Assembly: GCA_964454975.1 (NCBI GenBank)
Contig: CAYVVD010000033.1
Location: forward strand, 1-23,540
Origin: CAYVVD01 sp964454975
GTDB lineage: Bacteria; Bacteroidota; Ignavibacteria; Kapaibacteriales; UBA2268
DNA length: 23,540 nucleotides
Reading direction: 5' to 3'
In this document: positions 14,716 to 23,540 of the stretch, piece by piece
Layout of the letters: each line of letters begins with the position of its first letter
Position numbering within the stretch: the stretch's first letter is position 1
Translations under genes and position numbers: made by a program
Notes under the pieces: generated by a model
What the model was told of the DNA's origin: nothing
The model's database searches: none
The model's input: the letters and a program-made list of their open reading frames with translations, nothing else

Positions 14716-16134
14716 TTACTTAAAATCAGAAGCGCTTCGAGTGCCTATGAATTTGTCATAGGCAAGCAGGCCAACAATACATACTACCCCAATAAGGCTG
14801 AAGAGCAGCCACAATTCAGAAGTATGTGCATAGGACATAATTTCTTCTTTGGGAAGCCCGATTTGCTCTGCCGCAGTCAGTGCATCCTGAATTTGTGCAT
14901 CTGCAGGCAGGGAAACACCGCTTGCGGCTATCTTAGACCGGACAAATTCAATCATTGGATTGTCTACCATGCGGACATAAAGGAATGCTCCAAGCGGGGC
15001 GCCGATTAGCGAGCCGAACATCCCGTACAAGAAACCAAATCCCATATAGGTTGCCTTTTTGTCCGGAGGTGCAATCAACCCAAGGTATGAGATAAACTTG
15101 GGGTGAGCAGTCATTTCGCCAACAGAAAAGATAATAATACCAAGCATGAACACCCAGATGTTCGAGCTGATTGCAAGAATAGCCATTCCGAAAATGCCAA
15201 GCGAAATTCCCGAAATTAGCGTAGGCAATGCTTTAGTATTTTTAACAATATTTGAGATAAACAACTGCAAACAGATAATTGTAAAGGCATTAATAGCAGT
15301 TACATGCTCTACGTCGAAACCATTTTTAAAAATTGGTATCCAGCCAAATGCCTCATTGAATGGTGTTTTGTCAACAAACAGGTCAACATACCACAGCACC
15401 GAATCAAACATCTGGAAATAAAGAATCCAGAACCATGAATATATAAAAATGAACAAAATAAACTTCCAGTCGAGAATTACCTGGAATACTTTTTCGAAAA
15501 TCCCCTTTAATTGAGTACCCAGGTTCTCAACTTTATCTTTTACTTGTTCCTTTAGAGGATCTTTGAATAAGAAGATAGTTGGTATAATCATAGCGCCGGT
15601 GCAAATTGCGGAAGCAATAATTACATAAGAAGGATCTATTTCTTTCAGCATAGGAACAAGTATAATCGGGAAAAGGAAAGCACCGAGGTTGATAGTCCAG
15701 TAAAAAATACCAAATCCGAGTGTACTTGTCCTTTCATCTGTAACTTTAGCAATTGAGCCGGATATTACAGGTTTGAAAGTACCAGCGCCAATGCCCATAA
15801 TCACAAGTGAAATAAACACTGCAGAATAAGTAGTCATCTGTGATGTAAGGAAATACCCAAGGCCAAGGAATGAAAAGGCTACCAGAAGTGTCTTACGGTA
15901 ACCCATTTTATCCGCAATTGCGCCGGTTAAAATCGGGAGTAAATAAAGCAAAGGCTGAATAGTGCCTTTGATAATACCTACATCTCCTTTAGCAAATCCA
16001 AGTGTCTCCGTTAAATACACAGAGAGAAAGCTCATCATGCCATAATAAGCGCCTCTTTCGAAGAATTCGAAAAATATCACTACCCAGTAGTTAAAAGGAA
16101 AATCCTTTAAACTCGCTTTTTTCTCATTACTCAT
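14716..16134 (-). CDS. POT-family proton-coupled oligopeptide transporter (MFS)
   Basis: From ATG 16134 this is a 472-residue integral membrane protein with about 12-14 helices. The POT/PTR2 signature E-x2-E-R-x-x-Y-Y-G is present as Glu23, Glu26, Arg27, Tyr30, Tyr31 (EFFERGAYYG). This motif couples proton and peptide binding in the family. GAGTFKPVISGSIA is the second conserved segment. It imports di- and tripeptides or related compounds across the inner membrane. The frame is open to a TTG at 16173, but that codon overlaps a promoter -7 element, so the inner ATG is preferred. It follows the histidine kinase gene by 60 bases and ends at a strong terminator. Confidence 0.9.
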   Translation of the reverse strand: MSNEKKASLKDFPFNYWVVIFFEFFERGAYYGMMSFLSVYLTETLGFAKGDVGIIKGTIQPLLYLLPILTGAIADKMGYRKTLLVAFSFLGLGYFLTSQMTTYSAVFISLVIMGIGAGTFKPVISGSIAKVTDERTSTLGFGIFYWTINLGAFLFPIILVPMLKEIDPSYVIIASAICTGAMIIPTIFLFKDPLKEQVKDKVENLGTQLKGIFEKVFQVILDWKFILFIFIYSWFWILYFQMFDSVLWYVDLFVDKTPFNEAFGWIPIFKNGFDVEHVTAINAFTIICLQLFISNIVKNTKALPTLISGISLGIFGMAILAISSNIWVFMLGIIIFSVGEMTAHPKFISYLGLIAPPDKKATYMGFGFLYGMFGSLIGAPLGAFLYVRMVDNPMIEFVRSKIAASGVSLPADAQIQDALTAAEQIGLPKEEIMSYAHTSELWLLFSLIGVVCIVGLLAYDKFIGTRSASDFK

Positions 16135-16170
16135 ACTATTTACCAGTTTGTTCCCTGTTGACTCAAAGGG

Positions 16171-16178
16171 CAAAGATA
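16171..16178 (-). promoter_or_regulatory. -7 promoter element of the POT transporter gene
   Basis: The complement is TATCTTTG, an exact TAnnTTTG match, 37 bases before ATG 16134. No good TTG lies at the -33 position. It allows transcription apart from the kinase gene upstream. Confidence 0.45.
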
Positions 16179-16194
16179 AAAATATTTATGGAGA

Positions 16195-17829
16195 TTATTT
16201 AGAGCTTTTATCGCTTAATTCATATGGAGGGATTAATAGTTTTACCGAAGTACCTTTGTTAAGTTCAGATGTAATTTCGATTCTTCCATTATGCGTCTCA
16301 ACGCATTTTTGTGCTATTGAAAGGCCAAGTCCGAAGCCTTCGGTTATAATATTGTTGCTGCATTTATAAAACGTATCGAAAACACATCTTAATTCTTCTT
16401 TGTTAATACCGATTCCTTCATCGGTAACTGTGCATTCGAGCAAACCTTCAGAATAATCTGCTTCTACGCGAATATGAGGATTTTCCCTGGAGTAAATTAT
16501 TGCGTTATCAACAACCTGATATAGTGCCAGCGTGAAAAGCAATTCATCAAGATTATGCCTTTCAGCTTCTTTTGAAATGTATATTTCAAAGTCATGGGTT
16601 GATTCCCTGTTAATCCTGATATTATTTATTATCGACCAAATGATTGGTTTTAAATCAATAATCTGTGGATTCGGAGTGAATTTTCGGCTGTCTATTTTAT
16701 TTATCAGGAAAATGTTCTCCATCAGTTGAGTCATTTTCCTAACAGAGCCTTTTATCCGTTCGTACTGCTTTTCTTTTTCTTCTTTAGTTAGTGACTCCTC
16801 ATACTTGCTTAGCATGTCGGCAGACAGGCTGATGCTGGTAAGCGGCGAGCGAAATTCATGAGTAATCATAGAAACAAATTGTGCTTTGAGCAGGTTCAGT
16901 TCCTTTTCCTTTTCGAGGGACTTCTTCAGCTTCATATCCTTTTTTTTCATCTCAGTAACATCAAGCCCCATGAAACTGTGAACTTCCCTGCCGTTAAGCT
17001 GGAATTTGTCAACAAATACCATAAAGTTTATTTCCTTTCCGTCCTTTCCTGTAGCAGAAATTTCCTCATGTTGCAGGCTGCCGTTTTCGTTAAGTTTCTG
17101 TATCATTTTTTCACGTTGCTTAAAGTCCTTCCAAATATTCAAATCATAGGCTGTCCTGCCAATCAGCTCATCCCTTGAATAGCCAACAATCTTTGTATAA
17201 CTTGGATTTGCATCGATTATCTTGTTATCATCTGCGTTAGAAATTGAGATTGCTGCGGGACTCATCTGGAATAGTTTTGAAAAACGCATCTCGCTGACTT
17301 GAAGGTCGCTTTCTATTTTATTGCGTTCTTCAATTTCCTTTCTTAGTTGCCTGCTGGTATCTTTTATTTTTTTGAATTGTTCCTTACTTTCTTCTTCAAA
17401 CTGCTTGTAGAAAGTCTTCATCTCTTCCATTTCCTTTAGCTTCCTTTCCTTTTCCCTGGCGTCTTCTTCTAATTCCTGAATGATTTTTGGAAATCGTTCT
17501 AACTCACTTTCAAATATTACATAAGAATATCCTTTCTTTATATAGTTGATAATACTATTCTTATCCGCTGTATCTGTATATAATATAGTGCACTTGCTCG
17601 GTTCAACCTCTTTCTTGCGATTAATAAATTCTTCCGGTTTTATTTCAATTGACCGGGCATCTGCTATTAAAAAATCCCAAGATGACATTTTCAATAAGTC
17701 ATAGGGGCGGGCATACCTGAAAGCATCAACAAAAGTAAATAATAGTTGCTCGGAAGAAAATGTATCCTTTAATCTTTGAATAAAGGTTTGGTTCTTAGAA
17801 AACAGCAGTATTTCTGTAGGTTTTAACAT
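16195..17829 (-). CDS. PAS-domain sensor histidine kinase with receiver-like N-terminus
   Basis: The frame is open from GTG 17838 (547 residues); ATG 17829, three codons later, is the likelier start. Residue numbers here count from the GTG. Residues 5-120 look like a degenerate receiver. Asp60 (DFLIADARS) is in the phospho-acceptor place and Lys101/Lys102 near the last strand, but the usual acidic pair at the end of strand 1 is missing. A coiled coil spans about 120-182. A PAS domain (183-298) follows. HisKA has His327 (MITHEFRSPL). The HATPase has the N-box Asn445 (VVDNAIIYS), G1 DEGIG (473-477), the F-box FDTFYK and G2 GFGLGLS. There is no membrane helix, so the kinase is cytoplasmic. No partner response regulator lies in the window. 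The transporter gene follows by 60 bases. Confidence 0.9.
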   Translation of the reverse strand: MLKPTEILLFSKNQTFIQRLKDTFSSEQLLFTFVDAFRYARPYDLLKMSSWDFLIADARSIEIKPEEFINRKKEVEPSKCTILYTDTADKNSIINYIKKGYSYVIFESELERFPKIIQELEEDAREKERKLKEMEEMKTFYKQFEEESKEQFKKIKDTSRQLRKEIEERNKIESDLQVSEMRFSKLFQMSPAAISISNADDNKIIDANPSYTKIVGYSRDELIGRTAYDLNIWKDFKQREKMIQKLNENGSLQHEEISATGKDGKEINFMVFVDKFQLNGREVHSFMGLDVTEMKKKDMKLKKSLEKEKELNLLKAQFVSMITHEFRSPLTSISLSADMLSKYEESLTKEEKEKQYERIKGSVRKMTQLMENIFLINKIDSRKFTPNPQIIDLKPIIWSIINNIRINRESTHDFEIYISKEAERHNLDELLFTLALYQVVDNAIIYSRENPHIRVEADYSEGLLECTVTDEGIGINKEELRCVFDTFYKCSNNIITEGFGLGLSIAQKCVETHNGRIEITSELNKGTSVKLLIPPYELSDKSSK

Positions 17830-17943
17830 ATCAGGCACACCAAAGCCGGGTTATTTTAATAAAAATAATCCTGAAAACAAAGAATAATCAATGCCAGGTT
17901 AAATATTTAACCATACTTTAATTAAGAAATAATGTTTGAGCTA

Positions 17944-19827
17944 TTATTTTATAATCCTGATGTACACGGACCTGTTAAGCATCCTTCCATAAGGTGTGTC
18001 GTTTGAATGGAATGAGTCTGTGTATATTATTTCGGTCGGTATTCCTGAAGGTAGCAGCTTCATAGCATTTCTTGCCCTTTTTTCGGAAAGACGCTTGTTA
18101 TACTCACCTTCGCCTAAATTATCTGTGAATGGAAGGATTTCTATTTTTTTTACATCATCTTTAATATTCTCCAGCCTTTCCCCTGCAAAATCATTCACAA
18201 AATAAAATTCACTCCGGTCGAAGATGCTTAGCGCTAAGAGATAAGTTTCAGTATCGTTTTTTTGAATATCATTTACCGTAGTATCACGAATGATGTTTTT
18301 AGTCATTGATAGTGTTATCGTTTCCTTATCTGTAGAGTCGTATTCGTTTCGTGCTTCTGCAACAATTTTAAGATTCGATGTTACTTTACTGAGTAATTCT
18401 AAAGGCTTGATTGTTTGCGTATCATTAAAATCAAGGTAGAGTTCATCATTTAAATATATCTTGCCGGAGAATACGGGAGACTTTGAATCGCCGGTAATCA
18501 AATAATCGATAATTAGTTCACCTTCATCTGTGTCAGAAATAATTTTAGTTTTTTCAGTAAAAAAATAGTCATTTGAAGCAGTAACAGTCACTTTCCTGAA
18601 TTCATCAATTAATTCGGGGTATGCTATTTCTGCGGGCATTTTAGGATAGCTATAATTAATATTAATATTATTATTAAGCCCGTATTCTCTCAGTTTATTA
18701 ACAACTATTTCTGCTCTCTCCCTTGCCAGGCTCTCCGGTTCATCACCTGCAACCCATGAGTCAATTTTTAAAGATGATATATTGTTTCTATTTGCATTAT
18801 CTACAATTGAACGATAAAGCGTAAGACTCGAATTCGTCATTGTACCGTTAAGATCGAGTCTTTCAATTGGTTCGTGACTGTCTTTCCCAAAGAAAAACAC
18901 AGGGAAAACAGTATGTTTTTCAATATTTATTTCCTGCTGTTCTGTAATTTCTATCATCGAGTTGTTCTCAAGCTTTTTGCCTTTGTAACTGACATTCAAT
19001 GCCAGGTTAATTGCAGGAGGAATAAACTCAGGCTTAGAAGGGGGCGGTAATTCCGGAGTTGGTGCAGGAATCGGCTTAGGCGGGACAGGATCAGGGAACC
19101 TGTACATAAGATTAATTCCTGCCGCTATACCATGTGCCTTCCAATCAATAGACTTAACTACATTGTTAATTGCATACTTGTAACTAATCTCCGGGAGCAC
19201 TGTAAAGTTAGCAAATTGATAGAGATTATACCTCATGTTAAAATTTAATACAATCTGCATTGGATTAATATCGGGAATATCGCCAGAAGCCGGATTATTT
19301 ACTTCAGAACCATCTCCAAATTTCAGCCCTTCAGGACGAATGATGTATTCACCCTGTTTAAATTCTCCCGACAGGGGAAATCCTATGGAAAAGCCTGCAG
19401 TTAATGACAAGTCTCTTCCAAACGGATATAAAGCAAGGTAATGCTTTGTGTTGAGTAAAGAAATTGATGGTTCAAGTTTATGCTCTGTCCGGATTTCCTC
19501 CCAGTCATTTAATCCGAGTTCATTGCCGCGGAACTCTTCAACAGAGTAATTAGCAGAAATGTCGGAGTATTCTATTGTGAAACCATAATTTACAGGAAAG
19601 CCGAACCAACCATTGCCGAGGATATATTCTCCACCAAAACCAATGCCGGGAGCAATTCCAAAAGCGTCACTGAATTCATTGCAGCAATTTTTTATTCCGG
19701 GAAGTTGGCTGAAAGATGAGCTATAAATATTTCCGTTTAGAAAAACGCCTCCCTTGATGATAAAATCCGATGGTTTGCCAATTAAAGGTATAGTATAAAT
19801 CAGGAACGTAAGGATAAATAATCGCAT
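17944..19827 (-). CDS. OmpA-family outer-membrane protein with two OmpA-like segments
   Basis: This 627-residue protein has a signal peptide (about 1-18), an N-terminal beta-barrel-like region (20-245) and a proline-rich linker (246-271, PPKPIPAPTPELPPP). The periplasmic part has a first OmpA-like region (about 305-418, with LARERAEIVVNKL) and a second at the C-terminus (about 530-627). The second has the peptidoglycan-binding pattern DN-x-G-x3-YN-x2-LS-x2-RA (Asp569, Asn577, Arg584). The first lacks parts of that pattern and may not bind. Two adjacent cysteines (48-49) in the barrel part are odd. It follows the T9SS-sorted gene with one base between (GAGG before the ATG). It probably anchors the outer membrane to peptidoglycan. 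Confidence 0.85.
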   Translation of the reverse strand: MRLFILTFLIYTIPLIGKPSDFIIKGGVFLNGNIYSSSFSQLPGIKNCCNEFSDAFGIAPGIGFGGEYILGNGWFGFPVNYGFTIEYSDISANYSVEEFRGNELGLNDWEEIRTEHKLEPSISLLNTKHYLALYPFGRDLSLTAGFSIGFPLSGEFKQGEYIIRPEGLKFGDGSEVNNPASGDIPDINPMQIVLNFNMRYNLYQFANFTVLPEISYKYAINNVVKSIDWKAHGIAAGINLMYRFPDPVPPKPIPAPTPELPPPSKPEFIPPAINLALNVSYKGKKLENNSMIEITEQQEINIEKHTVFPVFFFGKDSHEPIERLDLNGTMTNSSLTLYRSIVDNANRNNISSLKIDSWVAGDEPESLARERAEIVVNKLREYGLNNNININYSYPKMPAEIAYPELIDEFRKVTVTASNDYFFTEKTKIISDTDEGELIIDYLITGDSKSPVFSGKIYLNDELYLDFNDTQTIKPLELLSKVTSNLKIVAEARNEYDSTDKETITLSMTKNIIRDTTVNDIQKNDTETYLLALSIFDRSEFYFVNDFAGERLENIKDDVKKIEILPFTDNLGEGEYNKRLSEKRARNAMKLLPSGIPTEIIYTDSFHSNDTPYGRMLNRSVYIRIIK

Positions 19828-19828
19828 A

Positions 19829-22800
19829 TTACCTCACAATAATTATCTTTTGTGAAGCAATACTGTTTATGCCACGTATAACAACTCTGTATGTACCTGT
19901 TGGCAATGATGAAATATTTAATGTTAGCTCAAAGGAGCCGGGAATAACATTGAATTTATTAGTTACAAGCACTTTGTTGCCAAGATCATTAAATATTTCA
20001 ATAATAATTTCATCATTAACAGTTGAATAAGAGTCAATGTTTATTATATCTCCGGCTGGTATTGGAGAAATAGAATTTATAGATAAAGTATTACCCTGCC
20101 TTACAACTGTCAGATCGCCACAATTCTCTACAAGATTAAAAACACCATTGCTGAAACTTGAATTCACAGCTTTGCCCCAGAAATCTGATTCAGAATTGAT
20201 TAAAATCAGGCTTGTGATAACATCAGAAAGGCCTGCCATTCCCCTGATTCTTGCCACCTCTCCTGACTCAGGGAAATCACCATTAACAGTAAAACCAACT
20301 GTCCTGTCCTTGCCGTCTATTTCATTTTTAGTTAGTGTTCCTGTACCATAATCGCTGACTATTTCAAGTGGCAGAAACAATCCGGCATGTATAGTAAATT
20401 CAGCTGAAAAGTTTCTAAGACCGGAGTAGGAATAGTTCTCATTTGTAGTAAAATTAACCGGAATTTCAACTTTATACCGGGGGTCAGCCTCTACAACAGG
20501 AATCGAAATGTAAGAATTTGCAATATAAGGCCCAAGTTCAAATTCGCTATTAACAGCACAGGGCCCTGCCTCGAAAACAGCGGTTACAATCTCTTTTCCT
20601 GATAAATCCCAGCTGATCTCAATTTTTGCTTCGTTTCCCGGTTGCAGTTTTATTGGGAATTGAGTGAGAATTGTACAGATACCCTCAGGCTGGAGATTTA
20701 TGTTGAAAATTGTTACCGGATCCTGACCGGCATTGCGAACAATTAACTCCCTCGTCTGCTGTTCCGGTATAAAAGCGAGAAATTCGTGGCTAAGTTCAAG
20801 GAAAGTACCAAGTCCCCGCCCCTCAACTTTGAATACAGCTACATGTGTAATTTGTCCGCTGTGGTAAATCAGCAGTTCACCGCTTAAATCGCCAAGTTCT
20901 TCAGGCGCAAACCTTATTTTAATACTGATTGATTGCCCGGGCTGGAGTGTAGTATCACTTATATCGGTTACCAAGGAAAAAGGTGAGTCAAAGGGATTCT
21001 CGACTACCACCCTGTCAATAGTGAGCGGTACCGGGTCTTCATTTTTTAGAAGCAAAAATTCTCTGCTGATTGTATCCCCTACGCATACTTCACCAATAAA
21101 ACCAGGTTCGTTGAAATAAGAAATTGTGCGCGGCAGCCCTACAGATTCAAGGGGAAGGTAGAAAATAGCGCTGCAGGACTCGAAGTAAAGAGTATCATAA
21201 AGTTTGCCTGTGTCCTTAGGGTTATAAACTATGTGGATTTCCTTGCATTCGCCCGGGTATAATGTATCCGGGTGGAGTTGGTTTAAAATTTTAAAATGCT
21301 TTCCGGACCATAGATATGTATTTGATATATCAAATATCACATCCCCTATGTTGCAGAATTCTTTTACGAAAATCCTTTCTTTCTCAATCCCAAGATAAGT
21401 TTTTTCAAAAGTTGCATCATTAACTTCAATTACTGGTTTGTGAATTTTGATAAATCCTTGTGTTGTATCAGCTTCAGGGTAAGTAAATGCCCTGTAAACA
21501 AGGTTTTCACCTGAAGTAGATGAAGTAGCAATAGCGTTGTCGTCAGGAGAGAAAGCAAAATCAGTTAATAAGCCAAGATTGCCACTGATAGTGCCGACGT
21601 AGTCATTTGCAGGGAGGTCCATAAATGCAATTTGTGGCTGACCAAGGCTTCCAATAACAAGCAGACTCGAAGTAGAACTGAATCCAAGAGCAATCGGGTC
21701 CGTGGCAGCTACCCTGATTGACCTGACAATTCTCCCATCATTAATGTCAATTACATGAATATCTGTCAGTTGCCCGGTACCATCAGCCATGCAACCAATT
21801 GACAGATACTTACCATCCCATGAAACAGCAGTTTCAAGAATGATTGGTATCAATTCATAATTGAATCTTTGAATTGTATTAAAATCCGGTAGGGAGACAA
21901 TATGCAAGTCGCCGTTTAGTAGTGAAACCGAACCAATACTTGAATTTACAAGTGATACCGAAGTTACCAATGAATTATATGAGATTGTTTTAATGAATGA
22001 TCCATCAACAGGTGACAGAAAATGGATACTATTCCCGTTTTCTGAAATTAATAACAGGAATCTTCCTTCCGGATCGGTATGCATTACACTCGAGTTTAAT
22101 TCCGGTGGCAAACCATTTTTTAAGACAGGATTACTATTGCCTTTCTCAAACAGTACCAGAGTATCAATTATTGAAGACTGTTCCTGATGATTATAAAATG
22201 CCCAGAATTTTGACCCATTTTCGATATAATCAATTCCCCCGGAAACTAATTTTGGAGGATTGTTTTCACCATTTACACTGTAACGGTTTGCCTCTGAGAA
22301 TCCAGCTATTTCCCATTCGCTGATAACACCATCACTATTAAAGCTAAGCAGGCTGCTGCCGGATTCATTAAAGGCAATCGAATAAACAGGATTAGAATTA
22401 ATTTGTAGCAGTTTCTCCTGGGTTTTTGCAAATCTTTGGTATATCCTGATTTTCATTTCATCAGTTATTTCTTCAGGCACAATCCACGTGTAGGTTGAAT
22501 CGAACACTTCATCGATAAAATCCCACTTTTCACCATTGTCATAGCTGACTTCCAAAACTGTTGTCAGGCTTTTTATGTGCCCTTTCCATTTAATTTCAAT
22601 TTCCTGGCATGGGGCAAAATTTTCACCGCCCTTCGGATAAATCAATTCCAGTGATTTCTTCCTGTCAATATTGTAAATACCACCCTGGATAGCAATTTCA
22701 CGTTTTTGGCCATTATGATAATGAAACGTCATGATTGCACGGTAGTAACTTTCATCCGGTGGAGTGAAAAAAATGCTTAAAAGATAATGAAAACCGGGGT

Positions 22801-23458
22801 GCATATTGACCGGAGGAGCTTTCCTGCTTATCGGATGGCCAAACCATTCATAACTAAAATATGGGCTACTGAATGTTATAGAGTCAAGCATCACCGGTAA
22901 TTCGTTCTCACCCTGGAATATACCTTTTAAAAATAATGCATGAATTTGGTGTATTCCTGTTTCTCCTGCTTTAACCCTTCCCAGGTAAATTTCTCGTTCC
23001 TGCAATCCGTTTTCAGCATTCTTCACGATTAGAAGCGGAATTGACGGCAAAGCGTAAGCTAAGTTTACGCCCGCCAGCGATTTCTCATAACTTGCAATTA
23101 CTGTTACCGGATTCACATCTGCAAAATCATACTGTGAAGATTCCCATTTTATTGTTTGCCAACCATTTTCAAGGTTACTGACTTCATAAGGTATCGTGCT
23201 GTAGTTCATCCTTGCGCTTATCTCGGATTTTCCTTTTTCAACAATTGTGAAATCTTCAGCTTTTAATTCTACAGGATTACCATTATAATTAACCCTGACC
23301 TGAACTGACAAATTCTGAAATTCAGAAGTGTTTACGCTATAAGACTGATTAGCAACAAGGCTAAGCTGTGCTGATGCATTTAATGTACCAATTATCAGCG
23401 CAATATATATAAGGATAGATTTCAATAATTTCTTTTTTGATTCAAAACGCAACCTCAA
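19829..23458 (-). CDS. Large T9SS-sorted protein with beta-propeller and anchor-D domains
   Basis: This 1209-residue exported protein has a signal peptide (about 10-31, ending ASAQ). In order it then has a beta-rich N-terminal part, an Ig-like section near 270-345 (YPKGGENFAP), WD40-like propeller repeats (about 350-670), and choice-of-anchor D/DUF1573-like domains (about 690-990, with TLYPGECKEIHIVYNP and TLQPGQSISIKIRFAP). A cohesin-like strand region (about 990-1110) precedes a type IX secretion sorting domain (about 1128-1209, with SPIPAGDIINI, IEIFNDLGNKV and PTGTYRVVI). In Bacteroidota such a domain sends a protein through T9SS to the cell surface. The start is TTG 23458; no ATG lies before the signal peptide. 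Its function and ligand are unknown. It is in one operon with the OmpA gene. Confidence 0.85.
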   Translation of the reverse strand: MRLRFESKKKLLKSILIYIALIIGTLNASAQLSLVANQSYSVNTSEFQNLSVQVRVNYNGNPVELKAEDFTIVEKGKSEISARMNYSTIPYEVSNLENGWQTIKWESSQYDFADVNPVTVIASYEKSLAGVNLAYALPSIPLLIVKNAENGLQEREIYLGRVKAGETGIHQIHALFLKGIFQGENELPVMLDSITFSSPYFSYEWFGHPISRKAPPVNMHPGFHYLLSIFFTPPDESYYRAIMTFHYHNGQKREIAIQGGIYNIDRKKSLELIYPKGGENFAPCQEIEIKWKGHIKSLTTVLEVSYDNGEKWDFIDEVFDSTYTWIVPEEITDEMKIRIYQRFAKTQEKLLQINSNPVYSIAFNESGSSLLSFNSDGVISEWEIAGFSEANRYSVNGENNPPKLVSGGIDYIENGSKFWAFYNHQEQSSIIDTLVLFEKGNSNPVLKNGLPPELNSSVMHTDPEGRFLLLISENGNSIHFLSPVDGSFIKTISYNSLVTSVSLVNSSIGSVSLLNGDLHIVSLPDFNTIQRFNYELIPIILETAVSWDGKYLSIGCMADGTGQLTDIHVIDINDGRIVRSIRVAATDPIALGFSSTSSLLVIGSLGQPQIAFMDLPANDYVGTISGNLGLLTDFAFSPDDNAIATSSTSGENLVYRAFTYPEADTTQGFIKIHKPVIEVNDATFEKTYLGIEKERIFVKEFCNIGDVIFDISNTYLWSGKHFKILNQLHPDTLYPGECKEIHIVYNPKDTGKLYDTLYFESCSAIFYLPLESVGLPRTISYFNEPGFIGEVCVGDTISREFLLLKNEDPVPLTIDRVVVENPFDSPFSLVTDISDTTLQPGQSISIKIRFAPEELGDLSGELLIYHSGQITHVAVFKVEGRGLGTFLELSHEFLAFIPEQQTRELIVRNAGQDPVTIFNINLQPEGICTILTQFPIKLQPGNEAKIEISWDLSGKEIVTAVFEAGPCAVNSEFELGPYIANSYISIPVVEADPRYKVEIPVNFTTNENYSYSGLRNFSAEFTIHAGLFLPLEIVSDYGTGTLTKNEIDGKDRTVGFTVNGDFPESGEVARIRGMAGLSDVITSLILINSESDFWGKAVNSSFSNGVFNLVENCGDLTVVRQGNTLSINSISPIPAGDIINIDSYSTVNDEIIIEIFNDLGNKVLVTNKFNVIPGSFELTLNISSLPTGTYRVVIRGINSIASQKIIIVR

Positions 23459-23490
23459 GACGTATTAGTACGGAAAAAAGTTACAACAAT

Positions 23491-23520
23491 AAAAAAGGCC
23501 CTTCCCGGGTGGGAAGAGCC
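23491..23520 (-). terminator. Intrinsic terminator of a gene beyond the right edge
   Basis: A 10-bp stem with one C-A mismatch, 23497-23506 with 23511-23520, loop GGGT, is followed on the minus strand by TTTTTT (complement of 23491-23496). It ends a transcript arriving from outside the window, just upstream of the T9SS-sorted gene. Confidence 0.8.
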
Positions 23521-23540
23521 TTAGGTTATTTATGCAGGTT

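Noticed and set aside
21993..22323. Two overlapping plus-strand frames
   Set aside because: Both lie antisense within the propeller part of the T9SS-sorted protein and show no protein-like features.

Overview
The window looks like chromosomal DNA from the Bacteroidota/Chlorobi (FCB) side of the bacterial tree, most likely an Ignavibacteria/Kapabacteria-type organism. The placement is inferred from several signs: a 16S 5' end carrying the universal AGAGTTTGATCCTGGCTCAG motif; promoter elements of the Bacteroidota type (TTG about 19 bases before TAnnTTTG); a large secreted protein with a type IX secretion (T9SS) C-terminal sorting domain; a DUF5686/carboxypeptidase-regulatory outer-membrane protein; and several outer-membrane beta-barrels. 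Unlike classic Bacteroidota, many genes here have good Shine-Dalgarno sequences (GGAG, AGGAG, GGAGG).

Layout. Positions 1-300 hold the 5' end of a 16S rRNA gene on the minus strand. Its leader, with boxA-like elements and a promoter, fills 301-600. A two-domain universal stress protein (787-1635) follows on the plus strand behind a hairpin leader. It is coupled to a small membrane/winged-helix-like gene that is split by a 9-T homopolymer (1632-2067). A minus-strand block (2057-4891) runs SDR39U1-type epimerase, AraC-type regulator, DUF1761 membrane protein, DUF4287/DUF5655 protein. On the plus strand at 5021-5914 a small membrane protein precedes a decayed AraC-GyrI regulator, with a bidirectional terminator behind it. 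The ribosomal genes rpsF-rplI (minus, no rpsR between them) and an S1 protein with a long acidic N-terminus (plus) diverge from two back-to-back promoters.

From 8878 on the content is mostly cell envelope: a secreted FlgD-Ig-like protein, two overlapping beta-barrel genes, the DUF5686 protein, a small frameshifted exported protein, a membrane-anchored di-heme cytochrome c, a POT-family peptide transporter, a PAS histidine kinase with a degenerate receiver-like N-terminus, and a tight two-gene operon of a 1209-residue T9SS-sorted beta-propeller/anchor-D protein followed by an OmpA-family protein.

I found no CRISPR array, insertion sequence, prophage or tRNA gene. I see no convincing new defence or mobile system. 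The most interesting signals are three genes broken by frameshifts, an attenuator-like leader in front of the stress-protein gene, the missing rpsR, and the T9SS-cargo/OmpA pair.
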